DNA of 64,000 nt from Halocaridina rubra (Eukaryota > Arthropoda > Malacostraca > Decapoda > Atyidae), in NCBI GenBank assembly GCA_037179515.1, contig JAXCGZ010003809.1, positions 145,349-209,348 on the forward strand, in the 5' to 3' direction. The position numbers and the translations under genes are program-made. Shown one piece after another: positions 8,873 to 19,959 of this stretch (position 1 is its first letter; every line of letters starts with the position of its first letter). The notes below the pieces were generated by a model. That model was not told the DNA's origin, searched no databases, and saw only the letters and a program-made list of their open reading frames with translations.

Positions 8873-9832
8873 CACTCAGTGTGTGAAAAGAGAGGGGTTA
8901 GCAGTAGGGTTTCACGGGGTTGAATTTTAGGACCACTTTTGTTCATTGTATACGAAAATGACTTACCAGAGTCTGTAAATTCATTTTTGAATATGTTTGT
9001 AGATGATTCAAAGATTGTGAAGAAAGTAAGAGATGAGAACAATGGTAGAAAACCTCAGGAAGACCTAAATAGTCTGCATGAGTGGACAGAAAAGTGGCAA
9101 ATAAAATTCATTATTTCAAAATGTAAAGTAATGAGAATGGGCACAAGTGCAAGGAGGCCCAAGCTTGGATACTCAATAGCACGAGCAGAACTTCAAGAGA
9201 CGGAAAATGAGAGAGATCTAGGAGTAAATATACTGGCAGATTTGTCTCTAGATATGCATATAAATTGAATAGGAAGGGGAACATATACTTCATTAGTAAA
9301 TGTAAGGGTAGCCGTCTGACACATTTACAAGGAGATGTCCAGAAATATTTATGTATTCTATGTGAGGCCAAAGCTTGAATATACAGCCCCTTTTTGGAAA
9401 ACACACTAGAAAAAGCACGTAGTTAAGCTGGAAAAAAGTTCAAAGACATGCCACGAAACTGATGCCAGAAATACACAATTTCAATTATAAGGAGGGGCTG
9501 TGGGACCTAGACTTACCATTACTCGAAACAAAAAGAATAAGGGCTGATATGGTGACTGTATTTAAATTCCTTCGTAAATTTCTTCGTAAGAAAACTTCTT
9601 TTCAGGATGTAAGGAAGTGCCTTTTTAATGTAAAATCAGTTTTTGAGTGGAATTCGCTAAGCGAGGATGTAGTTAATAGTAACTCAGTTCATAGTTTTCA
9701 GGACATATTTCATAAGTATCACAGAGTACAAAAATGGAGCCGGCCAGGAGACAGGGAGTTACGAGCATAGGGCTCTTTCCCGAAAGCACTGTTTGTTAAT
9801 TGCTGTTATCTAATTACAATTAGGTAATTGCA
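8873..9832 (+). mobile_element. CR1-like LINE family B, copy b (RT second half to 3' tail)
   Basis: It starts at the sequence before the RT catalytic box and ends with the family tail TAATTACAATTAGGTAATTG at 9811-9830. Encoded pieces include VYENDLPESVNSF and LNMFVDDSKIVKKV (box F-V-D-D) in frame 8939-9268. The C-terminal domain EIHNFNYKEGLWDLDLPLL with FLRKFLRKKTSFQDVRKCL follows in frame 9462-9770. There are multiple stops and frameshifts. 5' truncated, no endonuclease. Confidence 0.88.
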
Positions 9833-10496
9833 CATACTGGCAGATTTGACTCTGAAAATGCATATAAATGGAATAGTAAGGGCAACATATGCTTTCTAAG
9901 TGAATGTAAGTGTAGCCTCCAGACACATGGACAAGGAAATTTTCAGAAATATTCATGTAACTTATGCGAGGTCATAGCTTGAATATGCAGACCCCTTTTG
10001 GAAGCCACACTTGAAAAAGTTCATGAAAAAGCTGGGAAAACTTCAGAGCCATGTCACGAAAGTGGTACCGGAAATACACGGTCTCAGCTATGAGGAAAGG
10101 CTGAGAAACTTAGATTTACCATCACTCGAGGCTAGAAGAATGAAAGGGCATATGGTGACGGTTATTAAATACCTTCATGGATTTGACAGAATGGATAGGG
10201 ATCGATATTTCTATATTGCTGGCTCTAGAGCTAGAGGCCATAGTTTGAAGCTTTGTAAGAAAACTTCTTTGCAGGATGTAGGGAAGCAATTTTTTTTAGT
10301 GAAAGAGTAGTTGATGACTGGCGTTTGCTTAGTGAGGTTGTAGTTAATACTAACTCTATTCATAATTTTAAGGACAAATATGATAAGTATCACTGAGTAC
10401 AAAAATGTACTAGACCAGGAGACGGGGAGTTACGAGCAGAGAGGTCTTCCCCCTAAGCACAACTAGGTAATTACAATTAGGTAATTACACACACAC
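9833..10496 (+). mobile_element. CR1-like LINE family B, copy c (3' end only)
   Basis: Begins abruptly after the tail of copy b at the position equal to 11219 of copy d (ATACTGGCAGATTTG). It ends with two tail units (CAATTAGGTAATTA) plus a short CA run at 10458-10497. The frame 10011-10310 encodes the C-terminal domain (VPEIHGLSYEERLRNLDLPSLEARR, shown as family landmark). Strongly 5' truncated, with stops. Confidence 0.88.
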
Positions 10497-11876
10497 GGCT
10501 CTGAACTATAGACCAGTTTCCTTGACCAGCATAGTTTGCAAAGTTATGGAGAAACTACTAAGGAAACATATCTCTCTTCACTTGGAATCCTTCAACTTTT
10601 TGTCAGTGAAGCAACATGGCTTCAGAGAAGGTAGATCAACAGTAACAAACTTATTAGAATTTTATGACGAGGTAAGCCAAATCTTACAGGAAAGAGAGGG
10701 CTGGGCAGATTGCATATTCCTAGACTTCCAGAAAGCGTTTGACACTGTTCCACATGGGAGACTTATTAGGAAGCTGCAATCAATGGCTAGAATAGGTGGA
10801 AATGTTTTGGAATAGATAAAAACTTACTTAGGAGGAAGGGAACAGAGGGTTAGAGTAAGACTCTCAGTGTCCGAATGGAGAAGAGTTAGTAGTGGAGTTC
10901 CACAGGGTTCAGTTTTAGGGCCACTTTTGTTCCTTGTATATGTAAATGACCTACCAGAGTCTGTAAATTCATTCATGAATATGTTTGCAGATGATGCAAA
11001 GATTGTGAAGAGAGTAAGAAACGAGAACAATGGTAGAGAACTTCAGGAGGATCTAAATAATATGCATGAGTGGTCAGAAAAGTGGCTAATGAAATTCAAT
11101 ACTTCAAAATGTAAGGTAATGAGAATGGGTACAAGTGCAAGAAGGCCCAAGCTTGACTACTCGGTGGCTGGAGTACAACTTCAAGAGACAGAAAATGAGA
11201 GAGATCTAGGAGTAAACATACTGGCAGATTTGTCTCCAGATATACATATAAATGGCATAGTAAGGGCAGCATATGCATTCTTATCAAATGTAAGGGTAGC
11301 CTTCAGGCACATGGACAAGGAAATGTTCAGAAATATTTATGTAACCTATGTGAGGCCAAAACTCGAATATGCAGCCCCCTTTTGGAATCCGCACTTGAAA
11401 AAGCACATAGCAAAGCTTGAAAAAGATCAAAGACATGCCACGAAACTGGTGCCAGAAATACGCAATCTCAGTTATGATGAGAGGCTGAGGGAATTAGACT
11501 TACCATCACTCGAAGCTAGAAGAGTGGGGGGGGGATATGGTGACAGTCTTTAAATTCCTTCATGGTTATGATAGAGTGGATAGGGATCGATATTTTGATA
11601 TGGCAGGCTCTAGAACTAGAGGTCACAGTTTGAAGCTTCGTAAGAAAACTTTTTCGCAGGATGTAAGGAAATACTTTTTCAGTGTAAGAGTAGTTGATAA
11701 TTGGAATTCGCTAAGCGAGGAGGTAGTTAATGCTATCTCAATCCATAGTTTTAAGGACAGGTATGATAAGTATCACTAAGTATAAAATGGAACCTATGAG
11801 GAGACGGGAAGATACGAGCTTTGGGCTCTTTCCCGTAAACAAAATTAGGTAATCACAATTAGGTAATCACAAAGCA
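10497..11876 (+). mobile_element. CR1-like LINE family B, copy d (RT to 3' tail)
   Basis: Joins the tail of copy c at the RT block ALNYRPVSLTSIVCK. Frames 10522-10815 and 10867-11553 give most of the RT: FLDFQKAFDTVPHGRL, SSGVPQGSVLGPLLF and MNMFADDAKIVKRV (F-A-D-D intact). One stop (TAG at 10813) and a G-run frameshift at 11526-11532 interrupt it. The C-terminal domain follows to 11779, then the 3' UTR and tail CACAATTAGGTAATCACA at 11845-11872. RT copies LINE RNA at a nicked target; no endonuclease remains here. Confidence 0.92.
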
Positions 11877-12755
11877 CAAGGGCAGGAGAGAAAGGAACTA
11901 GAAAAAAGAATAAAGAAGCTGGAAGGGGAAAAGAGTCAACTAGAATCTAGAATTTCTAAACAAGAAGATAAAAACAAACAGCTGAATGACAACCTAAAGG
12001 AATTAGATGTTAGTTCACTGCTCTCTTCTGAGAGAGACGAGATTGCTGCTTGGAATGTCCAGATTAAGGAAAACATTGAACAGTTCAGAAAAGAGTTCCA
12101 GGAGCTGAATATGGAAAATGATGCCATGAAAACTTCCTTTGCTGATGCACTAAAGGGGAATATGGCAGTAAAAGAGGCTGTAAAGGTGGTGACACTGGAA
12201 AACATACAAACAATTGACTATAAAGAGACAGTAATCGAAGAAATGAAAGACGTTGTGATGGAAAGGGCAAACCCACTCATCAGACAGGCACTTGATAAGG
12301 AGAAGACAGTGGTAATCTCAGGCATAAGCGAATCCCAGGAGCCAACATGGCAGGGGAGACTTGAAGAAAATAAAGCTAATGTTGTAAACCTGATAAGAAA
12401 GCTTGGAGTAGTTTGTGGTCCTGAGGATATTGTAAACATACACCAACTAGGTAAATATTCGAGGGAAGGAAAGCCGAGACCAACAAAAGTAACCTTTGAG
12501 AGAAGGGAAACATGTAGGGAAATATTGTTGAGAAAAAAAAGTCTAAAAGCCCTTCAAGAATGCAAAGAAGTGTTCATTAGACAATACAGAACACAGGAAG
12601 AGATGGGAAAGATCAAAAACTTGTTGCAAGGGGCAAGAAGGTTAAATGATGAAAGAAATGAAGAACAGAAGAAAAATTTTCGTTACAGAGTTCTTCCAGA
12701 CAAAGGGGAGATAAAGAAGATAATGACAGAAGATCAGGGGATGGGGCCTCATTAA
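11877..12755 (+). pseudogene. Family B ORF1 protein (coiled coil plus C-terminal nucleic-acid-binding-like domain), 5' truncated
   Basis: Frame 12111-12755 (214 residues) reads on from a Lys/Glu-rich coiled coil (ERKELEKRIKKLEGEKSQ, from about 11890). It continues through VVISGISESQEP, RKLGVVCGPEDIVNIHQLG and RPTKVTFERRE to a basic tail ending MGPH at a TAA. Block order and a basic C-terminus are typical of CR1/L2-type ORF1 proteins, which coat LINE RNA. ORF2 follows within a few bases. The true N-terminus is missing; copy g at 62431 retains more. The M at 12111 is just the first ATG after the truncation. Confidence 0.75.
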
Positions 12756-13769
12756 GATTGTTATACACAAATGCTGATGGATTAGCTGGTAAGGCAGTAG
12801 AATTAAAAGATAGGATTCACAACAGTAAGGCAGATATAGTAGCAATTACAGAGACTAAGTTGAGTGAGACATAAACAGTATCACAGTTTTTCCTAAGGGC
12901 TTCAGAATACTAAGGGTTGAAAGATCTGAGAGGACTGGTGGAGGGATAGCACTGCTCATAAGTGAAAGGATTCAAGTTGAAGAAATAAACTTGGCTATAG
13001 AAAGTGAGTTCAAGGAATTTCTTTTTGCTCGCATATATACTGGGTCAGAGAGCATTATAATAACTGTTGTATACAACCCACCAAGGAACCAAAATAGGCT
13101 TGAAGTTTATGAGGAAAGTCATATAGGTACTATTGAAGTCATAAACTCAGTTCTTAACATGGCACGGGAAAAAAATGTAGGATTTTGATTATGGGAGACT
13201 TTAATCATAAAGAGATAGATTGGATAAATCTTGACCCACACAGTGGTGAGGACTCATTCAGGGCAAGATTCCTAGATTGTGTACAAGGGAATTTCCTACA
13301 CCAACATACAATGGAACCAACAAGGGCCAGGGGTGGGGATGAGCCATCACTACTTGATCTAGTGTTCACAGATAATGTGTTGGATATTGAAAAAATTGAG
13401 TATGAACCACCAATTGGAAAGAGTGACCACTGTGTGTTGTTGATGGAGTATATCATTGAAGATATTCTTTCTGAGAGTAGAGGCACTGAGGACATGAGGA
13501 GGAACTATCGGAAAGGAGATTACATCAAAATGAATGAGCTTTTTGCAGTTATTGACTGGAGAACCTTATTTTACAACAAATCTGTACAAGAAATGTATGA
13601 CATCTTTTATGAGAAATATGGGAAGATAGTAGATTGCTGCATACCTGTCACCAAAGTAGGTGTAATTCATGCCAGAGAGAAATGGTTCGATAATGGGTGT
13701 AAAAGAGCTAAGGAGTGGAGAGACAAATGCTGGAAAAGGTATAGGAGGAGAAAAAACATAAATGCCTGA
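12756..13769 (+). pseudogene. Family B ORF2, APE-type endonuclease domain, frameshifted
   Basis: Begins LLYTNADGLAGKAVELKDR and AITETKLS, the Asn and Glu landmarks of LINE AP-endonucleases. Compared with copy g (63527), bases are missing near 12868 and 13180, which breaks the frame. The pieces 12991-13188 (VVYNPPRNQNRLEVYEESH) and 13185-13769 (IMGDFNHKEIDW, LLDLVFTDNV, GKSDHCVLL) supply the rest. G-D-F-N and S-D-H, the catalytic signatures, are intact. The enzyme would nick target DNA for target-primed reverse transcription. TGA at 13767 separates it from RT. Confidence 0.88.
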
Positions 13770-15590
13770 CAAACCTACAAAAGAGCAAGAAATGACTACC
13801 TAAGTAAAAGGAGAGAGGCAGAGAGAGACTATGAGAAGGACATCACCAGGAAGGCTAAAGAAAATCCCAAGCTTTTCCACAGCTTTATCAGAGGAAAACT
13901 GAAGGTAAAAGAACAGGTTTTAAGGCTCAAGAGAGAGGATGGAAGCATCACTGAGATGGATGAAGAGATCTGCAAAGAATTGAACAAGGAGTTTCAGTCA
14001 GTATTTACAGTAGAAAATACCCCACCCCCTCAGATTGCAGTGATAGAAGCTCAAGGGCCGGTATTAGAGAACATCAACCTTACAGCCACAGAGGTATGCA
14101 AAGCGCTGCTGGATTTTGATGTTCATAAAGCTACAGGTCCTGATGACATATCCCCTCACGTGCTTAAAAAATGCGCAAACACAATATCAGTGGCACTAAG
14201 TATCATATTTAAGGAGTCACTGGAGTCGGGGGAGATTCCAAGATGCTCGAAACAAGCAAATGTGATACCTGTCTTCAAAAAGGGAAGGAGGGATACGGCT
14301 CTGAACTATAGACCAGTTTCCTTGACCAGCATAGTTTGCAAAGTTATGGAGAAACTACTAAGGAAACATATCTCTCTTCACTTGGAATCCTTCAACTTTT
14401 CGCCAGTGAGGCAACATGGCTTCAGAGAAGGTAGATCAACAGTAACAAACTTATTAGAATTTTATGATGAGGTAAGCCAAATCTTACAGGAAAGAGAGGG
14501 CTGGGCAGATTGCATATTCCTAGACTTCAAGAAAGCGTTTGACACTGTTCCACATGGGAGACTTATTAGGAAGCTGCAATCAATGGCTAGAATAGGTGGA
14601 AATGTTTTGGAAGAGATAAAAACTTACTTAGAAGGAAGGGAACAGAGGGTTAGAGTAAGACACTCAGTGTCTGAATAGAGAAGAGTTAGTAGTGGAGTTT
14701 CACAGGGTTCAGTTTTAGGGCCACTTTTGTTCCTTGTATATGTAAATGACCTACCAGAGTCTGTAAATTCATTCATGAATATGTTTGCAGATGATGCAAA
14801 GATTGTGAAGAAAGTAAAAAACGAGAACAATGGTAGAGAACTTCAGGAGGATCTAAATAATCTGCATGAGTGGTCAGAAAAGTGGCTAATGAAATTCAAT
14901 ACTTCAAAATGTAAGGTAATGAGAATGGGTACAAGTGCAAGAAGGCCCAAGCTTGACTACTCGGTGGCTGGAGTACAACTTCAAGAGACAGAAAATGAGA
15001 GAGATCTAGGAGTAAACATACTGGCAGATTTGTCTCCAGAAATACATATAAATGGCATAGTAAGGGCAGCATATGCATTCTTATCAAATGTAAGGGTAGC
15101 CTTCAGGCACATGGACAAGGAAATGTTCAGAAATATTTATGTAACGATATGTGAGGCCAAAACTCGAATATGCAGCCCCCTTTTGGAATCCGCACTTGAA
15201 AAAGCACATAGCTAAGCTTGAAAAAGTTCAAAGACATGCCACGAAACTGGTGCCAGAAATACGCAATCTCAGTTATGATGAGAGGCTGAGGGAATTAGAC
15301 TTACCATCACTCGAAGCTAGAAGAGTGAGGGGGGATATGGTGACAGTCTTTAAATTCCTTCATGGCTATGATAGAGTGGATAGGGATCGATATTTTGATA
15401 TGGCTGGCTCTAGAACTAGAGGTCATAGTTTGAAGCTTGGTAAGAAAACTTCTTTGCAGGATGCAAGGAAATACTTTTTCAGTGTAAGAGTAGTTGATAA
15501 TTTGGAATTCGCTAAGCGAGGAGGTAGTTAATGCTATCTCAATCCATAGTTTTAAGGACAGGTATGATAAGTATCACTAAGTATAAAATG
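13770..15590 (+). pseudogene. Family B ORF2, reverse transcriptase and C-terminal domain
   Basis: Frame 13956-14678 holds the fingers and palm (HKATGPDDISPHVLKKC, NVIPVFKKGRRDTALNYRPV, FLDFKKAFDTVPHG). A single TGG-to-TAG type stop at about 14676 is followed in the same frame by 14727-15215 with NMFADDAKIVKKV. One-base insertions near 15147 and 15503 shift the last part (15151-15531: YAAPFWNPHLKKHIAKLEK, AGSRTRGHSLKL). The catalytic F-A-D-D is intact. Three lesions in about 1.8 kb make it relatively young. Family: CR1-like by overall motif pattern and the repeat-type 3' tail. Confidence 0.9.
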
Positions 15591-15642
15591 GAACCTATGA
15601 GGAGACAGGAAGATACGAGCTTTGGGCTCTTTCCCGTAAACA

Positions 15643-15682
15643 CAATTAGGTAATCACAATTAGGTAATCACACACACACACA
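15643..15682 (+). repeat. Family B LINE 3' tail repeat with CA run
   Basis: Two units of CACAATTAGGTAATCACA followed by (CA)n. The same tail closes copies at 9811, 10458, 11845, 17098 and 55880, and a piece of it forms the hairpin loop at 63834. Short tandem tail units instead of poly(A) are characteristic of CR1-type LINEs. Confidence 0.9.
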
Positions 15683-17127
15683 TGTACTTAAAAATGCGGA
15701 AACTCAATATCAGTGGCACGAAGTATCATATTTAAAAATTCACTGCAGTCAGGGGAGATTCCAAGATGCTGGAAACAAGCAAACGTGATACCTATCTTCA
15801 AAAAGGGAAGAAGTGATACGGCTCAAAACTATAGACTAGTTTCCTTGACCAGCACAGTTTGCAAAGTTATGGAAAAATTACTAAGGAAACATATCTCTCG
15901 TCACTTGGAATCCTTCAACTTTTTGTCAGTGAAACAATATGACTTCAGAGAAGATAGATCAACAGTAACAAACTTATTAGAATTTTATGATGAGGTAAGC
16001 CAAATCTTACAGGAAAGAGAGTGCTTGGCCGATTACATATTCCTAGACTTCCAGAAAGCATTTAACACTGTCCCACACGGAAGACTTATTAGGAAGCTGC
16101 AAGCAATGGCTAGAGGAGGTGGAAATGTCTTGGACTGGATAAAAATTACTTAACAGAAGGGAACAGAGGATTAGAGTAAGACTCTCAGTGTCTGAATTGA
16201 GAAGTGTTAGTAGTGGAGTTCCACAGGGTTCAGTTTTAGGGCCACTTTTGTTATTTGTATATGTAAATGACCTACCAGAGTCTGTAAATTCATTCATGAA
16301 TAAGTTTGCAGATGATGCAAAGATTGTGAAGAGAGTAAGAAACGAGAACAATGGTAGAGAACATTAGGAAGATCTAAATAGTCTGCATGAGTGGCCAGAA
16401 AAGTGGCTAATGAAATTCAATACTTCAAAATGTAAGGTAATGAGAATGGGCCCAAGCTTGACTACTTTAAGAGACAGAAAATGAGAGAGATCTAGGAGTA
16501 AACATACTGGCAGATATGTCTCCAGAAATGCTTATAAATGGCATAGTAAGGGCAGCATATGCTTTCTTAGCAAATATAAGGGTAGCCTTCAGGCACATGG
16601 ACAAGGATATGTTCAGAAATATATATGTAACATATGTGAGGTCAAAACTTGAATATGCAGTCCCCTTTTAGAATCCACACTTGAAAAGGCATGTAGCTAA
16701 GCTTGAAAAAATTCAAAGAGATGCCACGAAACTGGTGCCAGAAATATGCAATCTCAGTTATGATGAGAGGCTAATGGACTAAGACTTACCATCACTCGAA
16801 GCTAGATGAATAGGGGGGGATATGATTTTGACGAAGTGGCTAGGGATCAACATCTTGCTTTCGTTGGCTCTAGAACTAGATGTCATAATTTAGAGCTTCA
16901 TTCAAAACTTCTTTGCAGTATTTAAGGAAGTACTTTTTTAGTATATGAGTAGTTGATGATTGGAATTCGCTAAGCGAGGATGTAGTTAATATTAACTCAA
17001 TTCATACTTTTAAGGAAAAATATGATAAGTATCACTGAGTACAAAAATGGAGCCGACCAGGAGATGGGGAATTGCAAACACAGGGCTCTTTCCCTTAAGC
17101 ACAATTAGGTAATGACAATTATTTAAT
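15683..17127 (+). mobile_element. CR1-like LINE family B, copy f (RT to tail)
   Basis: It starts at the RT segment equal to 14158 of copy e (GTACTTAAAAATGCGG). Frame 15713-16153 encodes SLQSGEIPRCWKQANVIPIFKKG and FLDFQKAFNTVPHGRL. Downstream, 16200-17040 matches the rest of RT and the C-terminal domain with many stops and two deletions (near 16450 and 16830). The catalytic box reads MNKFADDAKIVKRV in a broken frame. Tail AATTAGGTAATGACAATTA at 17103-17121. It is the last copy of the array. Confidence 0.88.
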
Positions 17128-17130
17128 TAA

Positions 17131-17131
<1 letters not shown>

Positions 17132-17176
<45 letters not shown>

Positions 17177-17177
17177 C

Positions 17178-17247
<70 letters not shown>
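17132..17247. repeat. (TAA)n microsatellite, 5' side of LINE C
   Basis: About 116 bases of nearly pure TAA/AAT with one interruption (ATCAAT near 17175). It sits exactly between the tail of LINE B copy f and the tRNA-like head of the next element. Confidence 0.97.
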
Positions 17248-17248
<1 letters not shown>

Positions 17249-17335
17249 AGTGGTAATGCGTTGGCTTCGTATTCATGAGTTCGACAGATCGATTCCCGTC
17301 CAAGACCGAGAGTTTAAGCTGTTTACTGGGAAGTT
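17248..17335 (+). repeat. tRNA-derived SINE head fused to LINE C
   Basis: TGGTAATGCGTTGGC (17251-17265) resembles a pol III A box and GATCGATTCC (17287-17296) a B box, 22 bases apart between them. The following CGTCCAAGACCGAG continues the tRNA-like arm. The same sequence recurs in reverse complement at 19045-19115 inside LINE C, showing it is a dispersed repeat. Homology between the two copies stops at about 17335, where LINE C endonuclease sequence begins. Confidence 0.75.
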
Positions 17336-17735
17336 ACTCTTTGGGCTAGCCAGTCATCGTGACTTGGTAATAGGAGGTGACTTCAATGCGCACCATCCAA
17401 GATTCAGGTATGAGCACCTATGTGCTGCAGGCAGACACATCATGAGCCTGCTGGACTACCAAGAAAACATCTCCCTTCTCAACAATCATGAGCCAACTCA
17501 TGACAGAAGTGGAATACTGGACCTCACCTTTGTCTCCAACTCCCTAAGGCTAGACGCCACATGGAGAGTTCATCCCCTGGTCACAAGCGACCACTACGGG
17601 ATCCATCTCACGCTGCCAATTCCTGAAATCTTCCAAATCCCTGCTCCCTCCCCCTCAATGGAATTTCAAGAAGGCCGACTGGGGCCGATTCCAGGAGCAC
17701 CTCAGCAATTGGTTTTCAGCCTACACACCATCTGA
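17336..17735 (+). pseudogene. LINE C endonuclease domain, truncated
   Basis: The frame opens within the SINE head (ATG at 17250). From about 17340 it reads LLFGLASHRDLVIGGDFNAH, then LLDYQENISLLNNHEPTHD, GILDLTFVSN and VTSDHYGIHLTLP. G-D-F-N and S-D-H are the last two catalytic blocks of an APE-type LINE endonuclease. The N-terminal half with the Asn and Glu residues is missing. The frame is lost at about 17735 but the coding sense continues in another frame (17768-17998 and 17896-18798). Confidence 0.85.
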
Positions 17736-17895
17736 AGATATCGATCAAGCAGAGGCCGAGCTAGTCAATGCCCTGCAAGCTGCAGCAAACTCCTCCATCC
17801 CCCTCTGTAAACCACAACACACCACTCATCGGGACAGATGGTTCTACTGTGACAGAGTTAAAGAACTCAATCACCGGCTCAACGTCATCCGGAAA

Positions 17896-19757
17896 ATGCA
17901 CAGAAAACGTCGCACTGAACACTCCTACCACACTCTCCAGGCAGTCAAAGAACATGTCCATGAAGAGACACGCACCATTAAGAGGAAAAAATGGCTAGAG
18001 TGGTGTTCCACCCTAGATGCTCACACCTCTGCGGGCCAGATGTGGAGTAGCATTAACTCCATTGCTAAAGGTAAACCTCCTAAAATCATCCCCCACAGGG
18101 ATCCTAGCAGGGCAGCAGAAGAACTCTCCGTCATATTTGAGGAAAGAGCAAGCTCCAACCAGCTCCCCATCGCCACCAGAACAACTCTTCAGGACCTCAC
18201 CATGGCAAGATGGGAAGAAATAGAAGAGGCCATCAACTCTGAAGACCAAACAGATGCCCCCTTCTCTCTGATTGAGCTACACAGAGTAAGCAAAACCTCT
18301 AAGAACACAGCTCCAGGTGCTGATAGAATTGCATACACAATGATTCAAACTATCGGGCCCCAAGGGGAGCTTGCTCTGCTCTCTCTGATCAATTCAACAT
18401 ACACACGAATAATCAGACCAGCCTCATGGAACAGAGCAGACATTCAGCCCATCCCAAAACCAGAGGACCCTGACAACCCTCGCCCCATCTCCCTACTAAG
18501 CTGCCTGAGCAAGACAGCAGCAAAAATGGTACTTAACAGAGTCTGCTGGAAATGCCCATCCTTCCAAGAAAACATGTTTGCTTACCAGCCTGGCATAGGC
18601 ACCTTAGAATGCATAGCCTCCATGCTATCATATATCAACAACTGCTGTGGATACATCGTTTTCCTAGATTTAGCGAAGGCCTTTGAAGTAGCCAATGTGC
18701 CAGCGAACTCTCAGCTCTCGCCGCAAAGCAGATCAAAGGAAACCTTCTCTCATGGATCAAGCAGAGTCTACAAAACCGTAGTGCACGCGTCAAAGTAGAA
18801 GGGCACTACTCCACCTACGAAAACCATGAAAATGGGACCCTCCAAGGTGGAATCCTTAGCCCCTTCCTCTTTAATTGTCTCATGGAAAAACTCATGGACA
18901 TCGCACTACCACATGGAGCCAAACTCTTCAATTATGCGGATGACTTTGGCTTCGTCACAATATAAACCTTTATTTCCATTTCAATACAATGGGTATTCGT
19001 CAGCCAGGGCAAGCCCCAACCCCCCACTGTGGTGTCCAACCACAGCAGTTCCTGCCAGTAAGCAGCTTAAACTCTCGGTCTTGGACGGGAACCGATCTTT
19101 CGACCTCGTGAATGCGAAGCCAGAAGCTACAACAAGACCCAGCGCTGCCTCACCAAGATTCACCAAGCATCCATCTCCCTCGGAGTTAAAATCAATGCCC
19201 GCAAAACCAAGGCCCTCCCCATCCACCAGTGGAGACCAGACACTAATCTGGTCATAGGTAACGAGCCTGTGGACTGGGTTACCAAGCACCGATACTTCGG
19301 TGTAATCATCGATGGCAAACTAACCTTTGAACTGAAATTCAACACTTGCAAGACAAATGCAGCCAGCGACAAGTGGTCCATCGTTGGATGTCGGGCCTCT
19401 ACGAAGGTGCATCCTTTAATGTCTTCAAAACCTTCTATGTACAAGCCATACGCAGTCTCATAGACTATGCTTGTCCCACACTCTGGCTACTAAAAGACCA
19501 ACAATGGGACAAGATAGAAGTCATTCAAAACAACACCATGCGTACCATGCTAGGAGCCCCCATGTGGACCAAGAGAGATAACATCCAGAAGGAATCGGGA
19601 CTCATGCCACTCAAACTCAGAACTCAGCAAAGACTGACCCTCTTTGTGGCCAAAACCACCACTGCCCAACATAAATGCCTTGCTGGCACGAATCTCCAGC
19701 TAGCCCTCAATCACCACCCCGACCACCATCCTAGAACCTGGGCAGCCAAGGTCTGAA
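17896..19757 (+). pseudogene. LINE C reverse transcriptase, interrupted by a SINE
   Basis: Frame 17896-18798 gives the linker and RT fingers (KTSKNTAPGADRIAYTMIQ, ASWNRADIQPIPKPEDPDN, RPISLLSCLSKTAAKMVLNR, FLDLAKAFE). A frameshift near 18700 moves the palm to another frame: GTLQGGILSPFLFN and FNYADDFGFVT at about 18835-18960, with catalytic Y-A-D-D intact. A reverse-oriented SINE follows directly. RT sense resumes at 19116 with YNKTQRCLTKIHQASISLGV, then GNEPVDWVTKHRYFGVIID (19254 onward) and the thumb-side region in frame 19346-19756. The enzyme is dead through frameshift and insertion. Confidence 0.88.
18961..19115 (-). mobile_element. tRNA-derived SINE inserted in LINE C RT
   Basis: On the minus strand it reads a tRNA-like head (CTGGCTTCGCATTC, then CGGTTCCCGTCCAAGACC). 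A body and a tail ATTGAAATGGAAATAAAGG follow. The head matches 17265-17335. The middle (19000-19027) matches 26 of 28 bases of the LINE C 3' UTR at 21143-21170. The tail resembles the 3' end of LINE E (AAATGGAAATAAATG at 38987). It interrupts RT directly after Y-A-D-D. About 155 bp, 5' end slightly truncated. Confidence 0.8.
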
Positions 19758-19959
19758 CTGGCCTGCAAGCACTGCCAGTCAGGGAGGACATCCTAGCCAA
19801 GATACAGGACACTCCACTTCCTGAATATTGATGCCCACCCCCATGGAATGACCAACCACTCGACATAAAGATCAAGCTCCCTGACAACCCCAAAAGCTTG
19901 GTAAACCCGCTTGTCCTTAAAAAACATATACAAGGACAAAATTCGGAGCTGGAGCAGGC

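Larger units (their letters stand above)
11877..15677 (+). mobile_element. CR1-like LINE family B, copy e (longest; ORF1 part, endonuclease, RT, tail)
   Basis: It starts inside ORF1, in the coiled-coil part (compare 62540 onward in copy g), and carries the whole of ORF2. It ends with the tail TTAGGTAATCACAATTAGG plus a CA run at 15643-15680. It has about six lesions, the fewest per kilobase of any family B copy here. All six pieces from 8688 to 17127 are on the plus strand, each starting where the previous tail ends. Confidence 0.92.

Noticed and set aside
17132..17247. CRISPR-like or satellite array
   Set aside because: Simple trinucleotide repeat without spacers.
17248..17320. Functional tRNA gene
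   Set aside because: Only the box-like parts are tRNA-like, no cloverleaf with matching acceptor arm is evident, and the sequence is a dispersed SINE head.
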